From the NCBI GenBank assembly GCA_024138025.1, contig JAMXBD010002458.1:1-64000 (forward strand): 64,000 bases of DNA. The letters are read 5' to 3'. Below, piece after piece: positions 48,275 to 59,694 of this stretch. Each line of letters opens with the position of its first letter. The first letter of the stretch is position 1. The DNA comes from Combretum micranthum (lineage: Eukaryota > Streptophyta > Magnoliopsida > Myrtales > Combretaceae). The position numbers and the translations under genes are program-made. The notes beneath the pieces were generated by a model. That model searched no databases. It saw only the letters and a list, made by a program, of their open reading frames with translations, and had not been told where the DNA came from.

Positions 48275-49756
48275 TGATAAACCAAAATTATTCCTATTTT
48301 ATGAATACCAAAATGAACTTTTATTGATCATTTTTTATTACGAATTTGGTACTTCAAAATATTAATTTATGCTTTCAGGTCTTTAAAGGAGATATTTTTC
48401 AAAGAAAGTAAAGAAAGGTAAAAAATGCAAAGTTTGGATTAAGAAGAACTCAACACTACAAGATCAAGCCATGTCTTTCAACCATTACAAGGAAGAAGCA
48501 AAACTAAGGGCTAAATATCAAGCTTTTGGAAGACATTTGTGAGACATGACCTGTCCCGAACCATGTCAAACTGGAAATTCAACTTTGCAAGAGACATTTG
48601 TGAGACATGACCTGTCACTCACCCTGTCAATTTAACAAAAAGTCATTCAATGTGAAAATGACTTTTTAACTATAGTAACCTCCTATTTAGTACAGAAGCG
48701 TTTATTTCGGTTATGGAAGGAGTGTTACTTGAAAAGCCAAGAGACTCATAACCTCCGAAACCTTTCATTTCTCCTTATTAAGAGCAATCAATTCCATTTA
48801 ATTGAAGATGATTATAAAAAGGAGATTGTGGAAGAGAAAGAAGACACACAAAATTTTGATAGAGAGAGTTTTCAAAAGAGAAGGAAGTTCTAGAGATTCC
48901 AATAACAAGTTAAAATTATCAAGGATTGAAGATCCGACACTTTTGAGCTTTAATCTTTCGGGTAGTATCATGAGTTCGAATTTCTATTTTGAATTTCATG
49001 TATTACCATTAGTTACTATGGAAGAGTAGTCTTTCAGATCTGGGTTTTGTCGAATTTCATATTTATCATGTGTTGAGACTTTTTTTTAATGAAATATTGA
49101 AGTTCTTTTGTTCAATTGCATGTTTGTTAACCGTTTCTTAAGTTTGTATATCTGGAACGCAAGCTTATGTATAATTTTCATTAAAGTTAATTGAAAGATT
49201 ACTTTTATGATTAGATCTATGCAATTGAAAAGATTTGTTTATAATTTTAGACATAGAATAGTAATAATCTTCTATTTTGAAGAGTTCATGTTACTAATGC
49301 AAATTTTTGGGTTGCTATTGATTGAGGAGACATCCTAATCGATTAACCTAAGTTTAGATAAGTCGTTAGATTCGAAAGAATTAACAATTTGCTCAAGGAA
49401 CTCTATAGCTTAAGAACTAATCTTAATTATCTAATATGGGTTGTCAATGATATATATGATAAATTGGAAGTAAGACAAAAACCTGGATCATTAGATCTTA
49501 ATTGAATCTTGTTTGTTTATTAGAACTGTGTTGGTATTATTTTAAAGAAAATTAGATAAAATAGTAAATATCAATTTTGTTCTGTTAGATAGTAGAATAC
49601 GATTTAGTACTAGTATTTGCTTATTCCCTAAGGACGATCCTGATTTTAAAAGCTATACTACATTCACTATAGATACACTGCCTATTACCTTTGTAGCAAA
49701 TTAAGAACGGGCCTTTATAAATTGAAAATTACGCTTGAAGGTAAAATAATCTATCA
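48275..49756 (+). repeat. 3' LTR of Athila element
   Basis: 1,482 bp; starts tgataaacca and ends aatctatca, followed by target duplication cttca. Near-identical to 36994-38463 with small indels. Confidence 0.95.
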
Positions 49757-50413
49757 CTTCATTATTTCAAGTGAAACTTCAATTTTGACACTTGGAAAGT
49801 GGTTTTTAAATATAGTTCTTGCCTAGATACGAATTTTACTATTTTTATTCAAGTTCAAATCTAAGATCTACACATAGTATGAGAATAAATATAAAAGAAA
49901 TACATGGTAGTAAGCCCTAAACCTATAGATCTAAACATAAACATAACCAAAGCTTCATAAAAATTAGATCTACAAAGTATAATATAAATATGAAGATAAT
50001 AAAGTCTTAAAGACAACAAATATAGGAATTTAATATGAATCATAAACAAGAGGAGTGTTTCAAAGTTTTGGCATCATCATCTCTAGCCTTTAGGCATTAT
50101 GGAGAGTCTTTTGATGCATGAAACCTCCATGTAATCAACCTATAGCATCTATGGAAGCTTAAGAAGAAAGTTTACCTAAAGAGTCTTCAAGAATGGAATG
50201 TGGAAGTAATATTTTGAGATGGGGGCAGCTTGTTTTCTTTACAGGAACAAGGCTAAGAAAGAGATAATGAGAGGAAAAAGAGAGAGTAAGATGTAGGGTT
50301 GCAAAGAGTGAAAGTGTATAAGTAGGAGTCTTTAAATAGAAAGAGGAGAGTGATAAAAGTGTGTTAAATAATTGGAAAAGAAAAATAAAACAAAAGGGTA
50401 GAAATTTTGTTGG

Positions 50414-50415
<2 letters not shown>

Positions 50416-50449
<34 letters not shown>
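50416..50449. repeat. Run of 34 guanines
   Basis: Uninterrupted poly-G on the plus strand (poly-C on the strand of LTR A), flanked by gttggtt and cgtggggtgcggg. The matching place in LTR F (60590-60625) has a short ccccccaccacc plus poly-A, so the run expanded in this copy or is an assembly/sequencing artefact. Confidence 0.9.
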
Positions 50450-51130
50450 CGTGGGGTGCGGGTGGTGTTGGCATGATTCTATAAGGGAGAGAGAGAGAAG
50501 TTTAGTGAGCTTGTAACTTGAATTTTGAAAGTATAACTTGTGTTACTCAATTTGATAACCAAAAGAGATTTTAAATCATTAAATAAATCAATAAGAGAAA
50601 AGAAAAGAAAGTGGTTGATTTGAGGGTATGCTCAGCTGCCATGCATGGGAAATTGAATGTAAGAAAGAGTGAAAAAAAACATGAATAATGTGTCGAAGTG
50701 ACAATTGAAGTGTACTTGAAATATGAGTTGAAAAAGTGCTTTTTATTAAGATAAAATATATAAAATAAAATTAAGAAAAAAAATTTTAAATGAGTGGTAG
50801 AAATTTTATAAATAAAATTAAATAATCAATTGAATTATTTTAGTATTTCAACAAATAAGTTACCGGTACGGTCAAAATATGCGAATATGAACTATAATTG
50901 ATATTTTTGTAACCCGAAAAATTCTAAAAATTTATTTTATAAAAATAAAAATATTTTTCAATTATGAAATTAATTTATTTTATTTTTAGTATCAGTCTTA
51001 AACAGAATCTAATCCCGTAAAAACCCGAAACGAACTAAGTTTTTTGAAAAAAAAAAGAAGTTTCTATGATATATAAAATATTTATCTAAAATTATAAGGT
51101 TTACAAGAATAGCAAAATCGTGTAATGAAT

Positions 51131-51540
51131 AGTAGTGAATGGTGCAAAAGATTAGTTAATTACCGGTAATAAAGAAATACGAATATAATCGCAAAATCAG
51201 ATATTTCTAGTTATCGAAAAATTATACAATTGATATTTTTTAAATCCTTATGAAAATACGAGTCTAACGGTATTAATGGCATATTTTTGATATCTCGAGC
51301 TCAGGATACGCTTTTCAAAGTCTGTATCCGAATAGATTCGAAATAGGTCAAAAATTTACCAATATGATATTTTTAAGCGACCTTATATTACTACGAGCTA
51401 CTCTACACACTTAAACTACACCTCAGCCTTTAGGGTTAAGAGCGCGAGATTGTCGGACTAAAACTGCTATATTCCACTTAGGGTTCCTGGGTGATTTTCC
51501 GGTTTAGATCTTTGCCAATTTAGAAACTGAGTGTTTACAT
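51131..51540 (-). repeat. Extra chromoviral LTR-start fragment inside LTR A
   Basis: Minus-strand tgtaaacactcagtttc at 51540 looks like another LTR start, and the taccggta...gatattttt module occurs twice (50862 and 51162) where related LTRs have it once. The piece resembles the first ~400 bp of B-type LTRs. It has no matching target duplication (right side tttat), so it is a truncated nested LTR or a chimera. Confidence 0.5.
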
Positions 51541-53573
51541 TTATATAACACTTTTAGTTTGAGAAATTTATTTTAAATTTTATTTTTGTATGTATTTAAT
51601 ATCTCTCAATGTTTTCGGAATTCTTGAATTGGGATTTATTTCCGAAGGTTAATCGTTATTTACTTTTTAATAATTTGTTTTTGGGTTTTATATTACTCGA
51701 TTTTACAAGTCAGAGTTAAGTATAAAATTTGTCATATGCAGTGGTTTTGGATTTAAAGACTGTTGAGGTCTTATTTTATTTTTAAGGATTCTTATTTTCT
51801 CAAGATTAAGAAATTTCTAGATTCGTTCGTGATTTAGGACTATTCGAAGTTTGGTTTTAATTTGAAGTCATTTTTAGAGTTTATTTTCGATGTTTATTTT
51901 GGAATTATTTACTGAAATTTTTCAGGGCTTACAACTTATCATCAAACCCCGAAAGGAGGGTTTAAATCCATCCAACATATAGTTCCCGAAAAACTATATG
52001 CCTTGTTTGCTCACGTGTATGTTGTATTTCACTTGTTCGCTTAATTAACTTGTTTGAATTTTTACTACACAAGAATTTACTTATGGAAATAATTCTCACT
52101 AAGCCTATTAGCTTATACCCCTATAGATATCTCTTGAATTTTAATTGTTTGTGGTTAAGGCCATGTGGACCCTATAGCTAGGTATTTTCCCTTTTTGGTT
52201 AAGGAATTTTTAGATGAAGTTTAGCATTAGTTTAGATGTAGACTTCATAGAAAATTTCTTGTAATAGATTATAGTTAGTTTGGCAAGGGAATGCCCCTAA
52301 GACTTGTAAGACAATTTTTATGAATGAATGAATATTATGAGATCCTTTTTCTTAAATTGTTATTGTATCTTCTTAAGCTTCATATTTCAAAGTATGGTCC
52401 TCTAAATTTGTGAGAGCATACCTTACACTTAATACCGAAGCTTCTGGGAATGACAAGGGTTGTCATGCTTATGCTTTAATATTGAGTGTGGCAGACTGTT
52501 ACGTTTAGGGTACCATTTGGGGTATAACATAGGCTACCTTCATGTCATGATGTAATGACAAATATCATGATGCAATGGCGATTTATAAGTAGCTCAGTGG
52601 ATAGTTGATGGGGCAAATGGTATCGGTATAACATCTATCTTGATCGGCAAGAAGTAATATAGTAGGGCTCACATTTGTGGGATCGGTTGAGCCCTATTAT
52701 ATTATGAACCGTGATGGATAGTGTGTGTAATGGCTGTGAACTCTTGATAAGGCTACTTTCTCTTTTTCAGATAAATACATGGGATATAGGTATCGAGACT
52801 ACCTATATCAACCCACTAAGCATCTGTTGTTACTCAAGACCCTCAAATTCCTCAGGAGTGTAATCAGAGTGTGAGTGCTCCAATGTTGATTTGCTTAATT
52901 TAATTTGAAAATAATAACCTATTGTTGCATTGCATTTAGTTAAACTCGTGTGTCATTTCGTGTGTGGTTGTGTTACTGTGTACTAGGAACTAGGCTTCGC
53001 CTCATTATTTTTGTATTCTTTCTAGTTGTTGTTTGATGAAATGATGATGACGATAATGATGATTTGTTGATGATGATGATGAAGTTGATAATAGGGGTGT
53101 TAATGATAATGATTGATTTAGGAGTATAGGATGTCTCAGGAATGATTTATTAGAGTGTGAGAGGAGTTAGGTTCACGAGACTTTATTTTGTTTTATTTTT
53201 GTATAAAGGAGTGGATTTATTCTTTGAGGGTTTGTAATATTCTTTTAAGGGCCTAGTAGTGCCTAATGTTTTGTAACAAGTCTTAAGCTTCGTTTATCAT
53301 CATGATAAGGTATAAGAGATATCTAATGGTATAATTTTGTTTCTGAAAGCTGATATACTCATGAGAATAGTTATTTAAATGTTTTTAATAAAAGTTTATT
53401 TTGTAAGTTTAAATCCAGTTGTTTTAAGAATATAACTGAATGATTTCATATCTTAAAAGTGAGTAGCAGATATTCGCGATAAACAAATCATATATGGAAG
53501 CCTAAGCATATAATATACAAATGTTATATGTGGCGGTATACGCCTTGAAGAAATTTTGGGGTGTTACAATTAA

Positions 53574-54690
53574 TTAATATTGATATAATAGAAGGAGACA
53601 GTTCTCACAATTATGTAGACAAAGGCAACCAATAATCAACTTATTTAGGTAAGGTTCGAAAAGAAGATCTCAATTGCTTAGAAATGGACACGAAAAGATA
53701 AGAGGGATTAGTTAATGTATAAAAAAAATAGATAGAGAGGAAGATGAAATAATTAGTATAGGACTTAAGACAAACTTAGAGTTTTTAGAAATAGATAGTA
53801 GGATTAGTAAAATTAGATTTTATGGAAAATTAAGGAGAAAGCATAAGAAATAGTCCAAGCATAATTAGAGAAAGAGGACAACCAATTAATGAAAGATCAT
53901 CACCTAGGATACCTTATATATATTATATAGGAAGGACTTTAGGGTTCAATATTAGATAGTTGGTCAAAAATAGTAGTAAGAGCTTGGAGAGATTTACCAT
54001 TAGAAGCAGATGTAGATAAAAAGTACATGTATTTAGAAAGCTTTTTAGGAGAAGCAGTTAGAGTAATTTGGGAAAGTTATAAAAGAAAACTCTTAGAATT
54101 AGTAGCTAGAGATAAGACATTAGGAGCTAACCTCTATGATTTTACAAATAAAATTACATTTTTACTAACTTCAAAGGCATCGAATATAGGAGGAATTAAT
54201 TTACAGCCTTAGGCTATGTGGAGTTTAGAGCAAATACAAATTAGAAATTGGTTTTATGTTAAAAAGATATATTCATGAATTTTATTTTCATTGTACCAAA
54301 GTAGGTTGTCATTTTGAGTCATCAATTCGTGATAAGTTGTTTTACAAATTACTAGGACCATTAGGACAAGAAATTTTTAAACAATTTAAGGAAAATATAG
54401 AACCACCATCAGTGCTATAATTAAATAATTTTGGAGCGATTAAACATTTAATAAGGATTTTAGTAGATGAATATCCAAATATAGATAACTAGGCAATTAA
54501 AAGGTTAGTATTAGTTTTGCAGTATAGTTTATACTCCATAGAATTATTGTAAACTAGAAAGGCAAGTTAGAAGGAAAACAAAATACAAAACGAAGAAAAA
54601 AATTTTCCTTAGATGGAGTACGACTAGGAAACCATATTTAAATCCATAAAAACATATTAGAAAATATGATAGAAATAGGACATACATGAA
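53574..54690 (+). pseudogene. Endogenous pararetrovirus relic, capsid-like region
   Basis: Continuation of the relic after solo LTR C. The clearest part is 54027-54212: YLESFLGEAVRVIWESYKRK then GANLYDFTNKITFLLTSK, the pattern of the capsid core of Caulimoviridae polyproteins. Downstream frames (54290-54500, for example LFYKLLGPLGQEIFKQFKEN) continue the capsid. Stops and frameshifts are frequent. The element would replicate as an episomal DNA virus; here it is an old integrated copy. Confidence 0.7.
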
Positions 54691-55200
54691 CAAATTAAAA
54701 TGTTTTTCATGTAATAAAGAAGGAATTTATCTAAAAGTTGTCTAAGTAAAAGGAACCAATACGATGGAAAATTAATTTTAATAGAACGTGTAGATGAAGA
54801 TAAAAAAATATTAATGTAGATGAAGATCTCAGTGACACAGAATCTATATATAGCATAGTTAGTATATTAGATCCCCAAGGAGAACAGTTAGTAGATAGAG
54901 ATGATGAGAATGACATAGATCATAGTAGAGAATTTTAGAATTACATAATCCATATAAGGAAATGGTAGGATCTTATCATGATAAGGAGTTAAACATGTTA
55001 AATAATATGTTAAAAGGTTTAGGAAGTAATTTAGATTTTGTAGATAAAGAAGAAACATGTTGTAACCATAAATGTGAATAAGACGAAGGATCTAATGATC
55101 ACCCATGTTTAGAATGCAAAGGTTATCCAAAAGCTAAGCTTTGATATTTGTGTGTAAAATGTAATAAAGAACATTGTAAATTTTTCTTATAAAATAAAGG
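54691..55200 (+). pseudogene. Pararetrovirus relic, zinc-knuckle and second Cys-rich region
   Basis: KCFSCNKEGIYLK at 54698-54736 is a decayed CCHC knuckle (CxxC kept, the His and last Cys lost or shifted). A second Cys/His cluster lies at 55058-55190: CCNHKCE ... HPCLECKG ... LCVKCNKEHCKFF, with stops at 55079 and 55142. Such a pair (nucleocapsid knuckle plus a later Cys-rich region) is known in Caulimoviridae and binds RNA/DNA. Confidence 0.65.
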
Positions 55201-55391
55201 AGAAAACTATAGTTTTGATTAATATAAAAAGAATTATAATAAAGGAAATTGCTCTAATATTGAAGGAGTCTTGGAATGGGGAGTCTTAGTTTTAAAGACA
55301 AAGTAGAAAATTTAAAAGTAGGTTAAAAACAATAGAAGGAAAAGGAAAAAAAAATGGACATGATTATAGTTTATTAGAATGTCCTATATAG

Positions 55392-56015
55392 ATGATAAAT
55401 ATTAAGAAAAAATATGAAGATAATGAATCAATTCCAAAATTAGTTAGTGTAAATGTTTTAATTATTATAGAATTAAAGCATCATATTATAGAAACTAAGG
55501 CTTTAATTGATACAAGTTGTATAAATAATTTAATAGATAGAAGGTTAATACCAAGAGGATATTGGATAAGTTTACAACATGCTTAGTCAGTAGAGATATA
55601 GGAGGAACACTACAATATAATCATGACATTATAAATAAACATAAAATTAGATTTAGCATAGGAGATGATTGGATAATACCATATCATAGTAGTAAAATGC
55701 ATATTAGAGATTTCAATGATAATATACATTCATGTGTTTTAGGATTACAATTTTTCATGGTAGACCATCAAGGATTATTATTAAATAGGTCGGGATTAAT
55801 TATTTTAGAAGGATTTGAAATAAATGAAAATAAGATTCTTAATTTAGAAAAATGTTATGATTTATTAGAAACTGGAAATCATAAAATACATCAGATGGTT
55901 AGCAGGTTAGGAAACGAAGAGATTTTTACCGAAAATCCTATCAAATTTTGGGAAACGAACAAGGTTGACTGTAAATTAGAATTATTTATCCAGATTTACA
56001 AATAAAAAGTAAAGT
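55392..56015 (+). pseudogene. Pararetrovirus relic, protease and RT lead-in, truncated
   Basis: ETKALIDTSCINNLIDRRLI at about 55490-55550 is the retropepsin loop; the active-site motif DTG has become DTS (AGT at 55515-55517). After a frameshift the frame 55562-56005 continues the protease C-terminal part and the linker to RT (NPIKFWETNKVDCKLELF at the end). Sequence stops abruptly at 56015, where chromoviral LTR E begins, so RT and RNase H are missing from the window. Confidence 0.75.
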
Positions 56016-59000
56016 TGTCATGTCCTAAGGGATACTCTAAATGTGACAGTCCACCGTACACAATACTAAAGCCTAACAATGATTACCTTAGTCATGCAAA
56101 GGCTTCTATATCATATACAAGTCGTACATCATAGCTAAGGGCACATATCGAAGTAACACAATTTACATTGGTAATTATCAAGTAACAAGACAAAGGGAAT
56201 ACTTATCATCAAACATAAACATGATTGATTATAAATTTTAGGGGCACACCCTCGCTATTGTCTCCAAATCTATATAAATACATTTGTCACGCCCCAGAGG
56301 GTACCCTAAACGTGGCAGTCCGCCGCATATAACATTAAAGCTAATGAATGACGAACCGTAGTCATGCAGGAGCTTTGATATCATATGCAAGGCGTGCTTC
56401 CAAGATAGTAGGAGACTCATAGGGGTATTACGTTTAAATAGATAGCAAAAGCAAGCATGAACTTAAATAGATAATCATAAGATCTTCATTTCATCATAAA
56501 TTCATACATCATCTTAGGGGCATTCCCCTGCCTTAAAGTCTTTAATCAAAAATACTAATATCAAAATAAACATATCTACTACATAAGTCTACTATAGAGA
56601 TTTTTCCTAGAAGTCTATGTTCAAAACTAAAAATACATAAACTTCCCAAAAACTCCTAGTAGCTTACACTCGTACCTGGCACACGGGGCTCCTCGGGCCA
56701 ACCATAGGTAATCATACTGTAATAGAAAACTATAAGGGTATAAGCATGACTAGCTTAGTGAGATGATTCCAACTATAAGACATTTCCAAAAATCAACCAA
56801 GTATTTAATCAAAGCATATGAAAATGCACCAATTGTATGAACAAGCAAGATACACGTGATTAACCGGAAATCAAGTGTAGCATGGATTTAACGCCCTCCA
56901 TGACAAGGGTTGGGAGGTTACAGGCCCATACGACCATCATTTTCTGCAGATTTACCGGCTCTTGCTTGCCCTGTAGACTTTCAGGCTCCTACTAGCCACC
57001 ATGTAGACTTACCGGCTCCTACCAACCACCACTACCCTTTCCTCGTTTCCCCACACGAAAAAAAGTAGTGAACAAATGCGACTTATGTATATGATATGCA
57101 TGAATAAATTTCCATTAAGCATTAAACCATATAAGTTGGATTTCATAATAAAGGCGATCATCCATAATTTCATCATCTCAATACATAAGTCACACTTTAT
57201 TTAACATATCATCTTTCGATATACTTAACTTTCATTCAACAATTATTTCATGACAATTGTTCATTTATCTTTTCCTAATTTTCTAGTGCTACTAATTACA
57301 AGCACAATCAAGGAAATGAACTCAGGAAAAGAATTAACTCACTCCATATCGGTGGATCTAATCAAAGTAGTCCTCCGGATAGACGATCTCGGGTCCCTCG
57401 TCACCTAAACAAGATGAAATACCCAACATGAGTCTTTTATAAGACTTCTATTCTTGAAGATTCTAAACTTTCCTTAAAATCGCGGTAAAATCGTATAAGG
57501 GAAAATTCTAACTTAAAATGGCCATAACTTGCTCATTTTAACTCGGAATTTCGCGTATAATATACCGTTTTCTACCTACTCGAAAAGATATATGCATTTA
57601 TAAGCTTATTTTCATAAAACTAGGTCGTTTGGGTTCCGAAAAGATAGCGACCAGATTTGCCACGAATTTACTAGGACTTGCTTTCCTTATTGAAAACAAA
57701 GCCCATTTGAAAAGATAAATATTTTAAGTATTTTGTAAACTTTTTGGAAGGTATATATATATGTAATGATTCATAACAAATGTATGGGGTAAATGAAGTT
57801 GTCTCAACTTTATGAAAAGTAAGGTTTTAAAGACTTGAACTTGAGATTCTTATTAGAATACTTATTTACTTTTGGAAGGATTCTTGAGTTATTTGAGATG
57901 AATATTTCTAAAATTAATCTTCTTGTAATTACTTTAAATTCCAAGGAGTAGTTTTATTTTCTAAACAACTTTGAAAATAATACTTTTGTTGCTTTATAAT
58001 GATTTCAAAAGAATTTCTAATTCTTGATGAAAGATAAGTTTTTCATGAAATCTTTTGTTTATTTGAGAAAAATCCTTTCCAAGTATGTTCTTGAGTTTCT
58101 AAGAAATCTATTTCCTACATTTATTTAAAATGAACCTTTAGTTTAAGAAAACTCTTCTTTATTAAATTTTTGTTGAGACAAAAACATTATGTTCATGCAT
58201 GAATATGAATCATAAACTATGAAAATATGAAAAGAACATAATAACTTAATGAATAATCATATAAAGAAATAATTCAAGTATTGGGACCTTAGCTTCATCA
58301 AGGTACCCCGGACTAAGAAAAGACTAGTCCCGAAAAAAGAAAGAAAAAAATTGTTTTGACTTGATGAGGACAAGTCTAAGACTAGAATGACTAGTCTTAA
58401 AAAACTTTGAAATAAATAAATTGCATTGAAGTAAATAAATTGCATGAAAGATAAACAATTGCAAGACAATGAGCTTATATGCTCTAAATAATATATAGCT
58501 ATATAGATATGTTAGATAGTAATGAACATAAAAGAAACATAAATGAACATAAAGAAATTATGATTATGAACAAAAACAAAATATGAACCTAATGTTGCTT
58601 TCTTAACCTTCATGGTTTTAGAAAACATACATTAAGTTCATACTAATTAGATGAACATGGAGATTTCTTGAAGAATTTTTACCTAAAGGAGATGAGCTAA
58701 AGAGAATTCTTGGAAGAACTTCTTGGAGAGAAATTCTTGAGAGGATTTGAGAGAGTAACTTTAGTATAGAAGTGGTGTGAAAGAAATGAAGGTATGAGGG
58801 GGTATTTATAGGAAAATGTGAGAGATAATTTGTGTTAATTAAATAATTGAAAAACAAAACAAATTGAGGGATGAGAGAGAAGGTCGGCGCCATTTGAGTG
58901 TATGGGGAGGAGAGAAATTTATTTTTTTTTGTTTTTTGTTAATTAAAGTAAGAAATGAAAGATGTGAAGTTGTATTGGAAATGAAAATGTAAGAAGTAGG

Positions 59001-59694
59001 TGTATGGCTTGTAAGAATAGGTTGTAAGAAAAATAGAGATAGATGAATAGTGTAGAATAGTAGAGAATAGTGTAATGTAAAAGTAGACATGACAATTTAA
59101 TGCCGGTAGTAAGAAAATACGATAAAAGCGATATCTGATATTTTAGCTACCGAAAAATTACGAAATTGATATTTTTGGAAATCTTATATTTTTACGAGTC
59201 TAACGGTATATTCGGAATAATTTTCCTATTCCGGCCTTCCGACACGTTTTTCAAGAACTATGTCCGATCGGGTTCAAAGGACACTCGAAATTCTTCAATC
59301 TGATATTTTTACGCAACCTATAACTATTATGAACCATTATAGCTAATTTTTCCAACTTCGTTTTCTAGGGCTAGAGAAAACGGCAATGCCGGAGTTAAAT
59401 GGTTACGTAAACTAGGGTTTTGTTGACTTAAGGATCCGTTTTGACTTTCTATTAGGGTTTAGGTCTTTAATTTGGAACCGAAAATTCGGGGACTTACAAC
59501 ATTCCTTTAGGAATCTTCCAAAATACTGACATAACATATATTACATATAAGGAATTTACAAAACAGCTTCATCCTATGTAACAATCATGTGATTACACAA
59601 ATATATATAGTTATCCAAAAACAATATATACAACGAATTTACCTCTCCGTGTTGAAGGTTAGGGAATTGTTGATAAAGATCATTGACCTTCTAC
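56016..59694 (-). repeat. Chromoviral LTR E, partial (two pieces)
   Basis: tgtcatgtcctaagggatac at 56016 is the end block of a chromovirus LTR read on the minus strand (compare tgtcacgcc at 34790 and 56285). Only 56016-56284 and 59504-59694 are visible: solo LTR 56285-59498 sits between, and element F begins at 59695. The bases aaagt (56011-56015) may be its target duplication. No primer site lies beyond the end at 56016, so it is a 3' or solo LTR; the rest lies outside the window. Confidence 0.65.
56285..59498 (-). mobile_element. B-type chromoviral solo LTR inside LTR E
   Basis: Plus-strand tgtcacgcccc (56285) to ggggacttaca (59498), flanked by a perfect target duplication acatt (56280-56284, 59499-59503). 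3,214 bp. It carries a minus-strand TATA box (ggtatttata at 58801), a ggtcggcgcc box at 58883, the shared ggatttaacgccctcc box at 56884, and a private tandem repeat (taccggctcctaccaacc and variants) at 56953-57030. ORFs at 58257-59090 are low-complexity. Confidence 0.92.

Larger units (their letters stand above)
36994..49756 (+). mobile_element. Full-length Athila-type Ty3/gypsy retrotransposon, innermost layer
   Basis: TG...CA element of 12,763 bp with a perfect target duplication cttca (36989-36993 and 49757-49761). 5' LTR 36994-38463, primer site tggcgccgttgccgggga, gag, protease, RT, RNase H, integrase, a hairpin-array spacer, a third ORF, polypurine tract, 3' LTR 48275-49756. The primer site, the DLGAS-type protease and the extra 3' ORF are hallmarks of the Athila lineage. 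The two LTRs are very similar with small indels, so this is the youngest layer. gag and pol have several frameshifts and the third ORF has nonsense codons, so it is non-autonomous. Confidence 0.95.
34790..51933 (-). mobile_element. Chromoviral solo LTR A, third layer
   Basis: On the plus strand it runs from tgtcacgcc (34790) to cagggcttaca (51933), i.e. TG...CA on the minus strand, with a perfect target duplication actta at 34785-34789 and 51934-51938. Without Athila its length is about 4.38 kb, longer than its relatives because an extra LTR-like piece sits at about 51131-51540. Sequence on both sides of the Athila insertion matches the reverse complement of the LTR of element F (for example 49757-49990 against 61070-61270). 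No primer site beyond its end, so solo LTR. Confidence 0.85.
31853..52529 (+). mobile_element. Chromoviral solo LTR B, second layer
   Basis: Begins tgtgaattccc at 31853 and ends ggggtataaca at 52529, with a perfect target duplication taggc on both sides (31848-31852, 52530-52534). Its two pieces (31853-34789 and 51939-52529) add up to about 3.5 kb. It carries a TATA box at 32551, a GC box ggccggcgcc at 32463, the shared box ggagggtttaaatcc at 51955, and ctcactaagcc further on. Nothing internal remains, so it is a solo LTR that was later split by LTR A. Confidence 0.9.
27972..53568 (+). mobile_element. Chromoviral solo LTR C, outer layer of the nest
   Basis: Right end at ttggggtgttaca (53568) is followed by attaa (53569-53573); attaa also precedes the left edge (27967-27971). 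Removing the nested copia-like LTR and solo LTR B, with one copy of each target duplication, leaves about 3.56 kb, the usual LTR length for the chromoviruses here. The right end aligns with the ends of B and F (tggc..., then ttggggt, then aca/ata). The left edge reads gatttgggatttcaca, not TG, so the first bases are mutated or the boundary is off by a few bases. No internal region or second LTR: solo LTR inserted in the pararetrovirus relic. Confidence 0.72.

Noticed and set aside
34790..51540. LTR A ending at the tgtttaca of 51540
   Set aside because: Its flanking tttat does not match actta on the left; the end at 51933 gives a perfect target duplication.
58618..59090. Minus-strand ORFs with Ser/His/Phe-rich products
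   Set aside because: They lie within the B-type solo LTR promoter region and are low-complexity; not a gene.
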